Positions 9,210 to 17,882 of a stretch of DNA of 64,000 bases are shown one piece after another (position 1 is the first letter of the stretch; every line of letters starts with the position of its first letter). The DNA is from Salipiger sp. IMCC34102 (GTDB lineage: Bacteria; Pseudomonadota; Alphaproteobacteria; Rhodobacterales; Rhodobacteraceae), in NCBI RefSeq assembly GCF_004145405.1, contig NZ_SELQ01000008.1, forward strand, positions 1 to 64,000. The letters run 5' to 3'. The position numbers and the translations under genes are program-made. The notes beneath the pieces are model-generated. The model saw only the letters and a list, made by a program, of their open reading frames with translations. It ran no database searches and had not been told where the DNA came from.

Positions 9210-9437
9210 TCAGATCCTGTTGGCCGACGGATCCTCCGGCGGGCATGGGGTCTTGTTCTTACCGGTGCAGCGCCGTCTCAATCCGGAGACGCGGGCCGCC
9301 CAGAGTGCGGATCCGATCGCGACGAGCGTGCCACTGGCGACAAGGCCCACAAAACCCGCCGTCCAGCCATATCCCGTGACCACAATCACAAATCCGACGA
9401 TATACCCGGCGATGGCCCCCAAGATGACGTGTCCCAA
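9210..9437 (-). CDS. Small predicted membrane protein
   Basis: 75 residues with two hydrophobic stretches (ILGAIAGYIVGFVIVVTGYG and FVGLVASGTLVAIGSALWAA) followed by a basic, Cys-containing tail. The start is a TTG with GGAG nine bases upstream. I recognise no family. It is convergent with the SGNH-like gene 17 bases away. Membrane-protein composition makes it more likely real than chance. Confidence 0.5.
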   Translation of the reverse strand: MGHVILGAIAGYIVGFVIVVTGYGWTAGFVGLVASGTLVAIGSALWAARVSGLRRRCTGKNKTPCPPEDPSANRI

Positions 9438-10008
9438 AGGTGCATTCTCCAGTCCAGGTTCGCCCCGTTGCGGACGTAACGTCGTCGATAAATCCTTAAC
9501 GCAACGCTAGAAAGCAAACCCTAACAAAAATTTAACAAGCGCTCGAATGGTGCACCAACCCTTGCCATGCGACAAGAGGCGCGAAGTGTCGCGGGAGGCC
9601 GATCGGGCAGTTTCCGCCGTCCCGTTCGAATATCTCCCGCATGTTTCCGCCGATGTTGCGCGTCTGGAGACAATCGCTTGTCGGAGGCCCCGAGAGCCGA
9701 TTCGAAGAAACTGCGAGATGGCCGGAAATTCGGCCGACCCGACGCCGCTCGTAGAGCAGAAGGGCATCATTGTTGCGCCATACATACTATATGTAGTGAT
9801 ATTAGACACTATGAGCGTAGATGTGGTGCAAGCGAAATATATGTTCTCACGGAAAATTGACCTATAGGTCGTGTCGGATTTATGGTTTAAATACGTCTTA
9901 TTGAAGGCGTAAGCCGGCATTTTATTTGAGCGACCGCCCTGCCAGGCGGATATTTCTTGGCAGGTCGAGCGACCCATTTTTTCGGGGCGCTCTGCCAAAA
10001 AGACTATA
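9438..10008. other. AT-rich leader region before the sugar transferase
   Basis: About 570 bases without a supported gene. The segment 9770-9930 is distinctly AT-rich compared with its surroundings and likely holds the promoter of the downstream sugar transferase gene. Its last part contains the three-arm inverted repeat described separately (9928-9998). Confidence 0.5.
9928..9998 (+). promoter_or_regulatory. Attenuator-like leader with competing hairpins
   Basis: Three arms are visible. Arm A (9938-9944) reads CCTGCCA, arm B (9957-9964) reads TTGGCAGG, arm C (9992-9998) reads CTGCCAA. B can pair with A, or with C in a longer stem that also brings AGCGACCC (9968-9975) against GGGGCGCT (9984-9991) around a T-rich loop. 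The word GAGCGACC occurs both at 9928 and at 9967. The two hairpins exclude each other and end 10 bases before the first possible start codon of the sugar transferase gene. This resembles an attenuator or a translation-control switch; no ligand class is recognised. Confidence 0.5.
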
Positions 10009-10728
10009 TTGTGGGGACTATTCGTTTTGGCTGATTTTGAATCTCAGGTGCGCCTGTGTGATTACGGCACGCAGGTCACTGCCTCTCATCCCGACTACCA
10101 TTCGTCGCTTGCGCAACCGCGCAAGTTCTACGGTCGGTTGGGCAAACCGATCTTCGACATCTTCTTCGTGCTCCTGCTGTTGCCGGTGCTCGTTCCTGTC
10201 ATCTGCGTTCTGGCCCTGATCGTGTCGCTTGACGGGGCCGCCCCGTTCTACACGCAGCGGCGGGTGGGCCGGAACGGCCGGCTCTTCTGGATCTGGAAGT
10301 TGCGGACCATGGTCCCGGACGCCGACGCGCGGCTCGAGGCCCATCTCGCCGCCGACCCCCGGGCCCGCGAGGAATGGAACGACAAGCAGAAGCTGACCGA
10401 CGATCCCAGGATCACCCGGTTCGGCCGGATCCTGAGGCGCACGTCGATGGACGAGCTTCCCCAGTTCCTCAACGTGCTCTCGGGCCAGATGAGCGTCGTC
10501 GGACCGCGCCCGATGATGGCAGGACAGGAAGTGCTCTATCCCGGTCGAAGCTACTATGCCCTCTATCCCGGCGTGACCGGGTCCTGGCAGGTGTCCGATC
10601 GCAATGCCACGTCCTTCGCCGCGCGCGCGGCCTATGACGACGCCTACGCACGGTCCGTCTCATTCCGCACCGACCTTGCCGTGATCCACAAGACGGTGCG
10701 CGTCGTTCTGCGCGCCACCGGGTGCTGA
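10009..10728 (+). CDS. Initiating sugar transferase (ExoY/WbaP-type undecaprenyl-phosphate glycosyl-1-phosphate transferase)
   Basis: Catalyses the first step of lipid-linked polysaccharide assembly, moving a sugar-1-phosphate onto undecaprenyl phosphate at the inner membrane. Up to 239 residues. A hydrophobic segment at about 48-75 (IFDIFFVLLLLPVLVPVICV) precedes the catalytic domain with WIWKLRTM, TSMDELPQFLNVL, SVVGPRPM and YPGVTGSWQV. These are the family hallmarks. The start is uncertain: TTG at 10009, or TTG at 10027 with a GGGGAC upstream. It is the short, ExoY-like form lacking the four-helix N-terminal domain. It converges on the GT4 gene 20 bases downstream. Confidence 0.92.
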   Translation: MWGLFVLADFESQVRLCDYGTQVTASHPDYHSSLAQPRKFYGRLGKPIFDIFFVLLLLPVLVPVICVLALIVSLDGAAPFYTQRRVGRNGRLFWIWKLRTMVPDADARLEAHLAADPRAREEWNDKQKLTDDPRITRFGRILRRTSMDELPQFLNVLSGQMSVVGPRPMMAGQEVLYPGRSYYALYPGVTGSWQVSDRNATSFAARAAYDDAYARSVSFRTDLAVIHKTVRVVLRATGC

Positions 10729-10747
10729 GGGGCGCGGCCGAGCGCGG

Positions 10748-11953
10748 TCACGAGGCGGCCGCGCGGATGTGCTGCGCGATCCGCGCCGCTTCGCGGTCGA
10801 TGTCGTGACGGGCCAGGGCCCTGGCGCGGGCAGCGGTGCCCATCCGGGCCCAGACCTGCGGCCCTGCGGCGGCGATCCGGTCGAGCGCGCTGGCCATCGC
10901 CTCCGCATCGGAGGCGGGAACGAGCCACCCCGTCTCGGGCGTCACCAGCTCCGGGATGCCTGCGATATAGGTCCCCAAGACGGGGCGCCCCATGGCCATC
11001 GCCTCCATCATGACCATGGGCAGGCCTTCGGCAAAACTGGACATTGCAAGAAGATGCGACCGACCGATCAGCTCCTCGACGTCCCCTTCGGACACCCAGC
11101 CCGTCAGGGTGACAGCGTCCTTAAGGGACAGCGTTGCGATCCGTGCCTCGATCAGGGCGCGCATAGGACCGTCGCCGACCAGCGTCAGCGTGGCATGCCC
11201 CCCCGCCGCCCGGTGCCGCGCGAGCGCATCGAGCAGCACGAGCTGCCCTTTCTGTTCCACGAAACGCCCGATCGAGATCACGCGCAAGGCGCCTCCGGGC
11301 AGGGGCACGGGCTCTTCGAAGCGCGTGGGGTCGATCCCGCAGTGCACGATCTTCAGCTTGTCCCAGCCGTCGGGGTCGGTCCAGCGGCACAGCTGGCTGC
11401 GCCCGAAGGCGCTGACCCCGACCGCGAAGGCGCAGTGCGCAAGCTTGATCGGAAGGCCGATACTGGTGGGCGCGTCGAATTCTTCCGGCCCGTGCACCGT
11501 GAAACTGTAGGCCGGCCCGCCGAGCTTGTGCATCAACAGCACCACGCTGGTCGAGTTGGTGCCGAAGTGCGCATGCGCGTGGGTCAGCTCCCGTTGCGCG
11601 AATCGCCGCAACAGGTAGCTCGCCTCGCCGAGGTAGATCAGATGGCGCAGCACGCCGCGGTCCGAGCGGCGTCCCAGGGTGACCGCCAGCCGCAACGCCT
11701 GCGCGAACCGGCGCGGATCCCGCGACAAGGCGCCCAGCAGGGACCGCGCAAGCCCCAGACTTCCCGCGCGTTCCAGGACCAGTTCGGTCTTGTCCAGCTC
11801 GGCCAGATCACCGGGATCGACCAGCCGGTCCCGGTCCGTGCGCATCGCGAAACGCGCCACCTCGACGCCCTGCCGTTCCAGCGCGAGGATCTCGCGGCGG
11901 ATGAAACTGTGCGACGGCATCGGATAGGAATTGATGACGTAACCGATTTTCAT
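10748..11953 (-). CDS. Glycosyltransferase family 4 protein
   Basis: Retaining GT-B glycosyltransferase of 401 residues. The N-terminal acceptor domain begins MKIGYVINSYPMPSHSFIRRE, and the C-terminal GT4 domain shows ISIGRFVEQKGQLVLLDAL and the E-x7-E motif in SSFAEGLPMVMMEAMAMGRP. The start is the ATG at the conserved beginning; earlier in-frame codons lie in the intergenic region. It is divergent from the Wzz-like gene, and the 190-base gap between them probably contains both promoters. It likely adds a sugar to the exopolysaccharide unit in the cytoplasm. Confidence 0.92.
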   Translation of the reverse strand: MKIGYVINSYPMPSHSFIRREILALERQGVEVARFAMRTDRDRLVDPGDLAELDKTELVLERAGSLGLARSLLGALSRDPRRFAQALRLAVTLGRRSDRGVLRHLIYLGEASYLLRRFAQRELTHAHAHFGTNSTSVVLLMHKLGGPAYSFTVHGPEEFDAPTSIGLPIKLAHCAFAVGVSAFGRSQLCRWTDPDGWDKLKIVHCGIDPTRFEEPVPLPGGALRVISIGRFVEQKGQLVLLDALARHRAAGGHATLTLVGDGPMRALIEARIATLSLKDAVTLTGWVSEGDVEELIGRSHLLAMSSFAEGLPMVMMEAMAMGRPVLGTYIAGIPELVTPETGWLVPASDAEAMASALDRIAAAGPQVWARMGTAARARALARHDIDREAARIAQHIRAAAS

Positions 11954-12144
11954 GATAAAATCCGATCTTGCAAAAAGTGCTTCAACCCGGACCGCGCCGG
12001 ACCGCGTCAGCGGCGGATCGGACCGGAAACCCATATTGAATACCGGAATTTCATGACCCGGGACCATACGTAATTGAATTTTCGATAACCCGCGACCGAT
12101 GACGCATTTCCAGGCACGGGTCGCTTATTTGAAACAGGGCTTTC

Positions 12145-13662
12145 ATGGACCAGATTTCGATCATCCGCGATCTTTTCCGCATGGTGATGCGGCGTTTCTT
12201 CCTGTTCTGCCTGATCGCAGGCTTGGGCAGCCTCGGGGCGGTGTGGTACGCGCTGAGCCTCAGCCAGGTGTTCGAAGCCGCGGCGGTGGTGCAGATCCAG
12301 CGCCCGCAAATCGCCACCGACCGGGGCGATCCCGGCACGATGCAGACGACCGCCCAGCGGATCCAGCAGATCGAGCAGCAGCTCAGTTCCCGCGACAACC
12401 TGCTCGAGGTCGCGAACAAGTACGGTCTCTTCGAGGCTGCCGACATCACCACCGCGGAGCGCATACATCTCATGCGCCTTGCCTTCCGGTTGGAAAGCGT
12501 CCCCGGGATGCGGCTGCCCAACGGGCTGGCGGGCGAGCCTTCGGCGCTGATCATCACGACCCGGCTGGCGGAGGCCGAGCAATCGGCACTCGTCGCGAAC
12601 GAATTCGTGAGCCGCCTTATGGAGCGCAACCTGCGCGACCGGGAAACGCGCACGGCCGAGACGCTGGCGTTCTTCCGGCGAGAGGAGGAACGCCTCGCGC
12701 AGCAGATCGCCGATCTCGACACGCAGCTTCTGGAGTTCAAGTACGCCAACGCGAATTCGCTTCCCGAGGGGCTGGAATTCAAGCGCGACGAGATCGTGCG
12801 CCTCGACGAAGACGCGCGCGAGATCTCGCGGCAGCTTCTGGCGCTCGACCGGCAGGTGGCGATCCTGGAGCAGGGCGACATCGGCCCGCTGGGCGACACC
12901 GGCGCGCCCGATCCCGTGAGCCTCGAGATCAGCCGGCTGAAGATCGACCTGTCGCGCCTGCTGGCCACCGCGCCGGGACATTTCAACATCCCGCGCCTGC
13001 GCAACGAGATCGCGGCCCTCGAGGAGAACGAGACCGCCCTGTCGCAGCAACGCACGGACAGCCAGCGCGTGCTGATCGAGGACGAGGTCGCGCTTCTGAA
13101 CGAACAGATTGCGTCGATCGCCGATCGGCGGGCCCGGTTGGACGAGCAGATCCAGACCACGCCCGGGGTCGAACAGGAGCTGGCCGCCTTCGCCCGCCGT
13201 CGCGAGCAGTTGCAGCAACAACTCGACGCCGCGATCCAGGGGCGCGCCGAGGCGGAGGTCGAACAGCGGCTCGAGGCCAACCGCCAGGCCGAACGTTTCG
13301 AGGTGCTCGAAAGCGCGCTCGTCCCCGACCACCCGGTCGAACCCAGCCGCAAGAAGATCGTGCTCGCCGGAAGCATCGCCTCGATCGCGCTGGCCTTCGG
13401 GGTGATCTTCCTGCTCGAGCTTGCGAACCCGGTGATTCGCTCGACCAGCCGGTTCCAGCGCGCCTTGGGCACAGTGCCCACGATTGCGCTGCCGCATGTG
13501 GCGACGATCTGGGAAACACGCCGCAGGCGCCTGGGGCGAGGGGTGGCCCTCTTGTTCGTGATCGTGGGAATTCCCGCGTCCTTGATGCTGATCGACCAGA
13601 AGGTGCTGTCCTTCGAGGAGATGGCCGAAGTGGTGGACACCTGGGACCTGCCGATCTTCTGA
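12145..13662 (+). CDS. Polysaccharide chain-length determinant / GumC-like protein
   Basis: 505 residues with the PCP (Wzz/GumC/ExoP-N) layout: an N-terminal membrane helix (about 16-38, FFLFCLIAGLGSLGAVWYAL), a long periplasmic part rich in coiled coil (about 150-390, many Glu/Arg/Gln heptads such as RREQLQQQLDAAI), a membrane helix at about 408-430 and another near 465-485. There is no fused kinase domain; the separate CpsD-like ATPase at 49.2 kb could be the partner. It controls polymer length or export together with the Wzy-like protein that follows. The start has an AGGG a few bases upstream. Confidence 0.88.
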   Translation: MDQISIIRDLFRMVMRRFFLFCLIAGLGSLGAVWYALSLSQVFEAAAVVQIQRPQIATDRGDPGTMQTTAQRIQQIEQQLSSRDNLLEVANKYGLFEAADITTAERIHLMRLAFRLESVPGMRLPNGLAGEPSALIITTRLAEAEQSALVANEFVSRLMERNLRDRETRTAETLAFFRREEERLAQQIADLDTQLLEFKYANANSLPEGLEFKRDEIVRLDEDAREISRQLLALDRQVAILEQGDIGPLGDTGAPDPVSLEISRLKIDLSRLLATAPGHFNIPRLRNEIAALEENETALSQQRTDSQRVLIEDEVALLNEQIASIADRRARLDEQIQTTPGVEQELAAFARRREQLQQQLDAAIQGRAEAEVEQRLEANRQAERFEVLESALVPDHPVEPSRKKIVLAGSIASIALAFGVIFLLELANPVIRSTSRFQRALGTVPTIALPHVATIWETRRRRLGRGVALLFVIVGIPASLMLIDQKVLSFEEMAEVVDTWDLPIF

Positions 13663-13808
13663 TCGCGGAGGGGATGTTGGCACCGCCCCGGTCCCTCACC
13701 GCGCCGCGGTCACGCCAGACGGTCGGCGCGCCCGTCAGGAGCCGGGTCTCGCGCGTCGAGAGCAGGGCGCTGCAAATCTGAATTGCCCGCACGAAAGGGG
13801 CATCGTCC

Positions 13809-15206
13809 ATGCCGAATATCTTTGCCTACCTCGTCTTGGCATCATGGCCCGGTGTGTCGCTGTGGCTCTTCGCGCGGTTGAGCGTCGAGCGGGCTTTGAT
13901 CTGGACTATCGTCGGCGGCTACATGGTGCTTCCCCCGACCGCGAGCTTCGATCTGCCGGTCGTTCCGGCCTTGGACAAGTACGGCATCGCGAACCTCTCG
14001 GCGCTGATGGGGTGCCTGATCTACGCGGGACGACGGTCGATCGCCTTGCCCCGATCGCCGCTGATCTGCCTCTTGCTCGCGGCGTTCGTCTTCAGTCCGC
14101 TCGCGACCACGTTGACGAATGAAGACGCGCTTTACATCGGGATTGGCGCGCTGCCTGGTCTGAGGCTTTACGATGCCGCCTCGATCCTGGTCTCGCAACT
14201 GCTGTTCGTGTTGCCGTTTTTCCTGGCGCAAAACCTCTTGCGCACGCCCGGTGCCCATCGCGATCAGCTGAAGATATTCATCGCGGGCGCGTTGATCTAC
14301 TCGGTCCCGATGCTGATCGAAATCCGGCTGAGCCCGCAGTTGAATACCTGGATCTACGGGTTTTTTCAGCACAGCTTTGCACAGATGATGCGGTCTGGCG
14401 GTTTCCGGCCGATCGTATTCATGCCGCACGGGCTTTGGTTGGCCTTTTTCATCATGACGGCGACCGTCGCTGCTGCGACGTTGTCTCGTGACAATACCGA
14501 TAATTCCCGTTCTCGTTGGCTGCTGGCGACGGGATATCTGTTCGTCCTTCTGTTCCTGTGCAAAAGCCTTGCGTCACTGGTCTATGCGCTGGTCTTGCTG
14601 CCATTGGTTCTCATGGCGCCGGTTCGGATCGTCTTGATGACGTCTCTGGGCTTCGCGGCCGTCGCGCTGAGCTACCCGATCCTGCGCGGGAGCGATCTGG
14701 TCCCTGTCGTTCAGCTGTTGAACTGGGCCGAAAGCATCAACGTCGACCGCGCCCAGTCGCTGGCCTTTCGGTTCACGAACGAGGACATGCTTCTGAGCAA
14801 GGCAAACGAACGCCCCATCTTCGGATGGGGCACCTGGGGCCGGAACCTGATCTACGATTTGCAGACCGGGGAGAATATTTCGGTCACCGACGGGCGATGG
14901 ATCATCGTGATCGGAACATTCGGCTGGCTCGGTTACCTGGCCGAATTCGGACTACTGACCGCGCCGATCTTCGCTCTGTTCATGACTTCGCGTCGCAACG
15001 CGATACCGGCGGTTGTTGCAGCAACGGCGTTGCTGCTTGGTATCAACCTGATCGACATGCTCCCGAACGCGACGTTGCTGCCGATCACCTGGATGATGGC
15101 CGGCGGTCTTCTCGGGTATGTAGAATGCAACGCTGTCGAAGAGCCGAACAGTAGTGCTCCGATCCCCGAAAGATCGGTTATTCGACCTTTGAATTCGATC
15201 CTTTGA
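13809..15206 (+). CDS. O-antigen/exopolysaccharide polymerase (Wzy/ligase-like membrane protein)
   Basis: 465-residue protein that is mostly hydrophobic helices. The long periplasmic stretch near the C-terminal third reads RPIFGWGTWGRN, then DGRWIIVIGTFGWLGYLAEFG, matching the usual pattern of O-antigen ligase/polymerase family proteins. An AGGGG sits before the ATG. It follows the chain-length protein by 146 bases and precedes the flippase, a standard Wzx/Wzy order. It would join lipid-linked repeat units on the periplasmic side. Primary sequence conservation in this family is low, so polymerase versus ligase is unresolved. Confidence 0.78.
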   Translation: MPNIFAYLVLASWPGVSLWLFARLSVERALIWTIVGGYMVLPPTASFDLPVVPALDKYGIANLSALMGCLIYAGRRSIALPRSPLICLLLAAFVFSPLATTLTNEDALYIGIGALPGLRLYDAASILVSQLLFVLPFFLAQNLLRTPGAHRDQLKIFIAGALIYSVPMLIEIRLSPQLNTWIYGFFQHSFAQMMRSGGFRPIVFMPHGLWLAFFIMTATVAAATLSRDNTDNSRSRWLLATGYLFVLLFLCKSLASLVYALVLLPLVLMAPVRIVLMTSLGFAAVALSYPILRGSDLVPVVQLLNWAESINVDRAQSLAFRFTNEDMLLSKANERPIFGWGTWGRNLIYDLQTGENISVTDGRWIIVIGTFGWLGYLAEFGLLTAPIFALFMTSRRNAIPAVVAATALLLGINLIDMLPNATLLPITWMMAGGLLGYVECNAVEEPNSSAPIPERSVIRPLNSIL

Positions 15207-15456
15207 TGGAGTGGGGGGGAGCCTAGTGAGAAGACAGTTTGAGAAGCGGACCTGCGAAACTTACGGCATCGAACTTATAGGGGCTCACGTCGAATTTCAT
15301 CAATCGAACCTGCTGAAAGCGGCCTTACTGGAAGTGAGAAAATAAATTGGGCCGGAACTATACTCTGAACCCGCCTTTTAGATAAATACCCTTTTTAGCG
15401 ATGAATTATGCACGATAATAATATCATAAGTCCGAACGAAAATCGGAGTTCGACCG

Positions 15457-16839
15457 GTGAGCGTTGAGGCCGGCATGGGGCAGGTCGCATCCACGGGGTT
15501 TGGCCTACGCGCTCGATTGATCAGAAGTTCCGGATGGTCCGCTGGCGGTTTCCTGATTTCGCAGGGTCTTCGACTTGGCTCCAACCTCGTGCTGACTCGG
15601 CTGCTTTTTCCGGAAGCCTTCGGTTTGATGGCACTGATCACGATCTTCATTGTCGGCCTGACCTTGTTGTCGGATATCGGCGTTTCGCCCTCGATCCAGC
15701 AAAGCGCTCGGGGCGACGATACCGATTTTCTCGATACCGCGTGGACCATCCAATGCATCCGCGGCATCGTGCTTTGGCTGAGCTGCTTCTTTCTTGGAAC
15801 CTTCGCGGCCTGGATCTACGACGACACGCGCCTGGAGCTCATGCTGCCCGTTGCCGGATTGACGCTTCTTGTTTCAGGCTTCAATCCCACGCGGATCGAA
15901 ACGGCGAGCAGGCACCTGATGCTGGGCCGCGTCACGATGCTGGACGTGATAGCGCAGGTCCTTTCCCTGGCCGTGATGATCGGGCTTTCATTTTCCATGC
16001 GGTCGGTCTGGGCCTTGATCATCGGTGGGGTGATCGCGGCCGTGATCCGCCTGATCATCATGCAGTATTACCTTCCGGGGCCACGGAACCGCTTTCGTTG
16101 GGATCAGTCCGCCGCAGTCGAACTCATCAACTTCGGGAAATGGATATTCCTCAGCACGTTGTGCGGTTTCGCCCTGACACAAGGCGACAAGGCCATTCTG
16201 GGGAAATACCTCAGCCTCGAGGTCCTGGGTATTTACAACATCGGGTACTTCATGGCGGGATTTCCGCAGGCGATGATTTCCAAGATCATGTCGCAGGTCA
16301 TGATCCCACTGCATCGCGAGTGCCCGCCGGGCGCGTCCGACGCGAACTACGCCAAGGTGCGCAAGCTTCGCGCAGTGATGACGGCCCTGGTATTCGCGGC
16401 ACAGTTTAGCTTGGCGTTTTCGGGATTGTGGATCATCGCGCTTCTCTACGACGATCGGTTCCTTGCCGCGGGTGCGGTTGTGGTCGCCGTCGCCTGCATG
16501 AACGTCCCCTTTCTCATAGGTATGACCTATGATTTTTCTGCCCTCGGGCAGGGGGACTCACGCGGTGTCTTCCGGCTTTTGTTGGTCAAGGCCACGGTTC
16601 AGACGGTCTTCTTCATTGCGGGGATGGAATATTATGGGCTTCTTGGCGCGTTCGCAGGGCTTTGGGTGTCGCAGGTACTTGTCCACCCATTCGTGATCCA
16701 GTTGGCACGCCGGCATGGTGCCTGGGATCCGTGGCACGATCTATCGTATGCCGTGCTGGGCGTGATCCTGACGGCACTCGTCCTTCATGTCCACGGCGAT
16801 GCACTGCTTTCGTTGCAGTCCTTGACGCTGGACCAATAG
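15457..16839 (+). CDS. Polysaccharide flippase (Wzx/MOP superfamily)
   Basis: 460 residues with about a dozen hydrophobic helices and the oligosaccharide flippase N-terminal pattern (GGFLISQGLRLGSNLVLTRL then LFPEAFGLMALI). It would move undecaprenyl-linked repeat units across the inner membrane. The start is a GTG at 15457; an ATG six codons later is possible. Its 3' end overlaps the convergent glycosyltransferase gene by 55 bases. Confidence 0.88.
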   Translation: MSVEAGMGQVASTGFGLRARLIRSSGWSAGGFLISQGLRLGSNLVLTRLLFPEAFGLMALITIFIVGLTLLSDIGVSPSIQQSARGDDTDFLDTAWTIQCIRGIVLWLSCFFLGTFAAWIYDDTRLELMLPVAGLTLLVSGFNPTRIETASRHLMLGRVTMLDVIAQVLSLAVMIGLSFSMRSVWALIIGGVIAAVIRLIIMQYYLPGPRNRFRWDQSAAVELINFGKWIFLSTLCGFALTQGDKAILGKYLSLEVLGIYNIGYFMAGFPQAMISKIMSQVMIPLHRECPPGASDANYAKVRKLRAVMTALVFAAQFSLAFSGLWIIALLYDDRFLAAGAVVVAVACMNVPFLIGMTYDFSALGQGDSRGVFRLLLVKATVQTVFFIAGMEYYGLLGAFAGLWVSQVLVHPFVIQLARRHGAWDPWHDLSYAVLGVILTALVLHVHGDALLSLQSLTLDQ

Positions 16840-17882
16840 CTTTCCCAACGTGCCTGCAGGTCAGGCTTCATCCAGGTCTGAGACCTGAGCTGTTTGCCGG
16901 AGAATCGGCTGAAATCCGAGGGATGCGCGTTGGTATCCCGCGTCCCCCACGTGAGCATGGCCAAGCCCGCATCGGCCCAGACGTTTGCCAGATCGGGATC
17001 GGACTTCCGATGCGACAGGGCGCTTCGATAGGCCAAGTAAGCATAGCCGAGCTCGGGACCTGCGGCGCGGCGCATCCGCATCGCCCGCGCCGCCACCCGG
17101 TGCCGCAGAGCAATCGGCGGGGAACGGCGCAAGGGCGGCAGTGGCATGTCCGGATCAGCGATTCTCTTGCCCTCGAGCACGCCGGGAAACATCCGCTGCA
17201 TCTGGTAATGGTAATAGGCCCGCGGCCCGTCCCAATAGTGCTCGACGAGATCCTCGCAGGTCGACACATGCCCCTGGTCGAACACCAGGGACGCAGCCAG
17301 CTGAACGGCGGTGAACATGTCGGAGGTCGCGCGGATGTCGATCATCGCGGCTTCGACATCGTCTAGACGGTCGGCATCCGACGGACAAAGCCCCAGGATG
17401 CCCGCGTTGTACATCACGCTGTCGGGCGTTACGGCTTGCCCGCCCACACGCCCACCGCTGCGGTCGATGAGGGATCGCCATTCGGGCCAGGCATCGCTGT
17501 CGCGCAGGGTTCCTTCCCGCGCGTGCATCAGCATCTTTCCGGGGCCGATCCGATCGAAGAGCCTTCGCGGGTGGTCATGAAAGATCGTGTCGCTGTCGAC
17601 GAGGATCACGGGCGCATCGAAATGGCGAACCGCATGGTGGAGCGCGTAGGCCTGGATGGCGTGATTGTAGGTTCCGCCCATCTGCCATCGATGCAGCATC
17701 TCCGGCGTCATGGTCAGCGCCTCGACGGGAAGATCCGGCCGACTGTTGGCCTCGTCAGATGCAAGGACGACGCGGATTCCGGCCTTATCTTCCTTCAGAA
17801 AACGAAGGACCGAAAGTATGCTGTATGTCAGCTCCAGGTGATAGACCCGCCGGTTGCCGTAGATTTGAAAGAGAATGATCAT
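16785..17882 (-). CDS. Putative glycosyltransferase (DxD-containing, uncharacterised)
   Basis: 365 residues. The N-terminal half looks like a GT-A nucleotide-sugar fold: MIILFQIYGNRRVYHLELTY, then PVILVDSDTIFHDHP with a D-x-D motif at about residues 97-99, and SVMYNAGILGL further on. The C-terminal part (EDLVEHYWDGPRAYYHYQ and beyond) matches no family I know. The ATG overlaps the stop of the upstream glycosyltransferase by one base (TGATG), indicating coupling. It probably belongs to the exopolysaccharide set, but donor and acceptor are unknown. Confidence 0.68.
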   Translation of the reverse strand: MIILFQIYGNRRVYHLELTYSILSVLRFLKEDKAGIRVVLASDEANSRPDLPVEALTMTPEMLHRWQMGGTYNHAIQAYALHHAVRHFDAPVILVDSDTIFHDHPRRLFDRIGPGKMLMHAREGTLRDSDAWPEWRSLIDRSGGRVGGQAVTPDSVMYNAGILGLCPSDADRLDDVEAAMIDIRATSDMFTAVQLAASLVFDQGHVSTCEDLVEHYWDGPRAYYHYQMQRMFPGVLEGKRIADPDMPLPPLRRSPPIALRHRVAARAMRMRRAAGPELGYAYLAYRSALSHRKSDPDLANVWADAGLAMLTWGTRDTNAHPSDFSRFSGKQLRSQTWMKPDLQARWESYWSSVKDCNESSASPWT

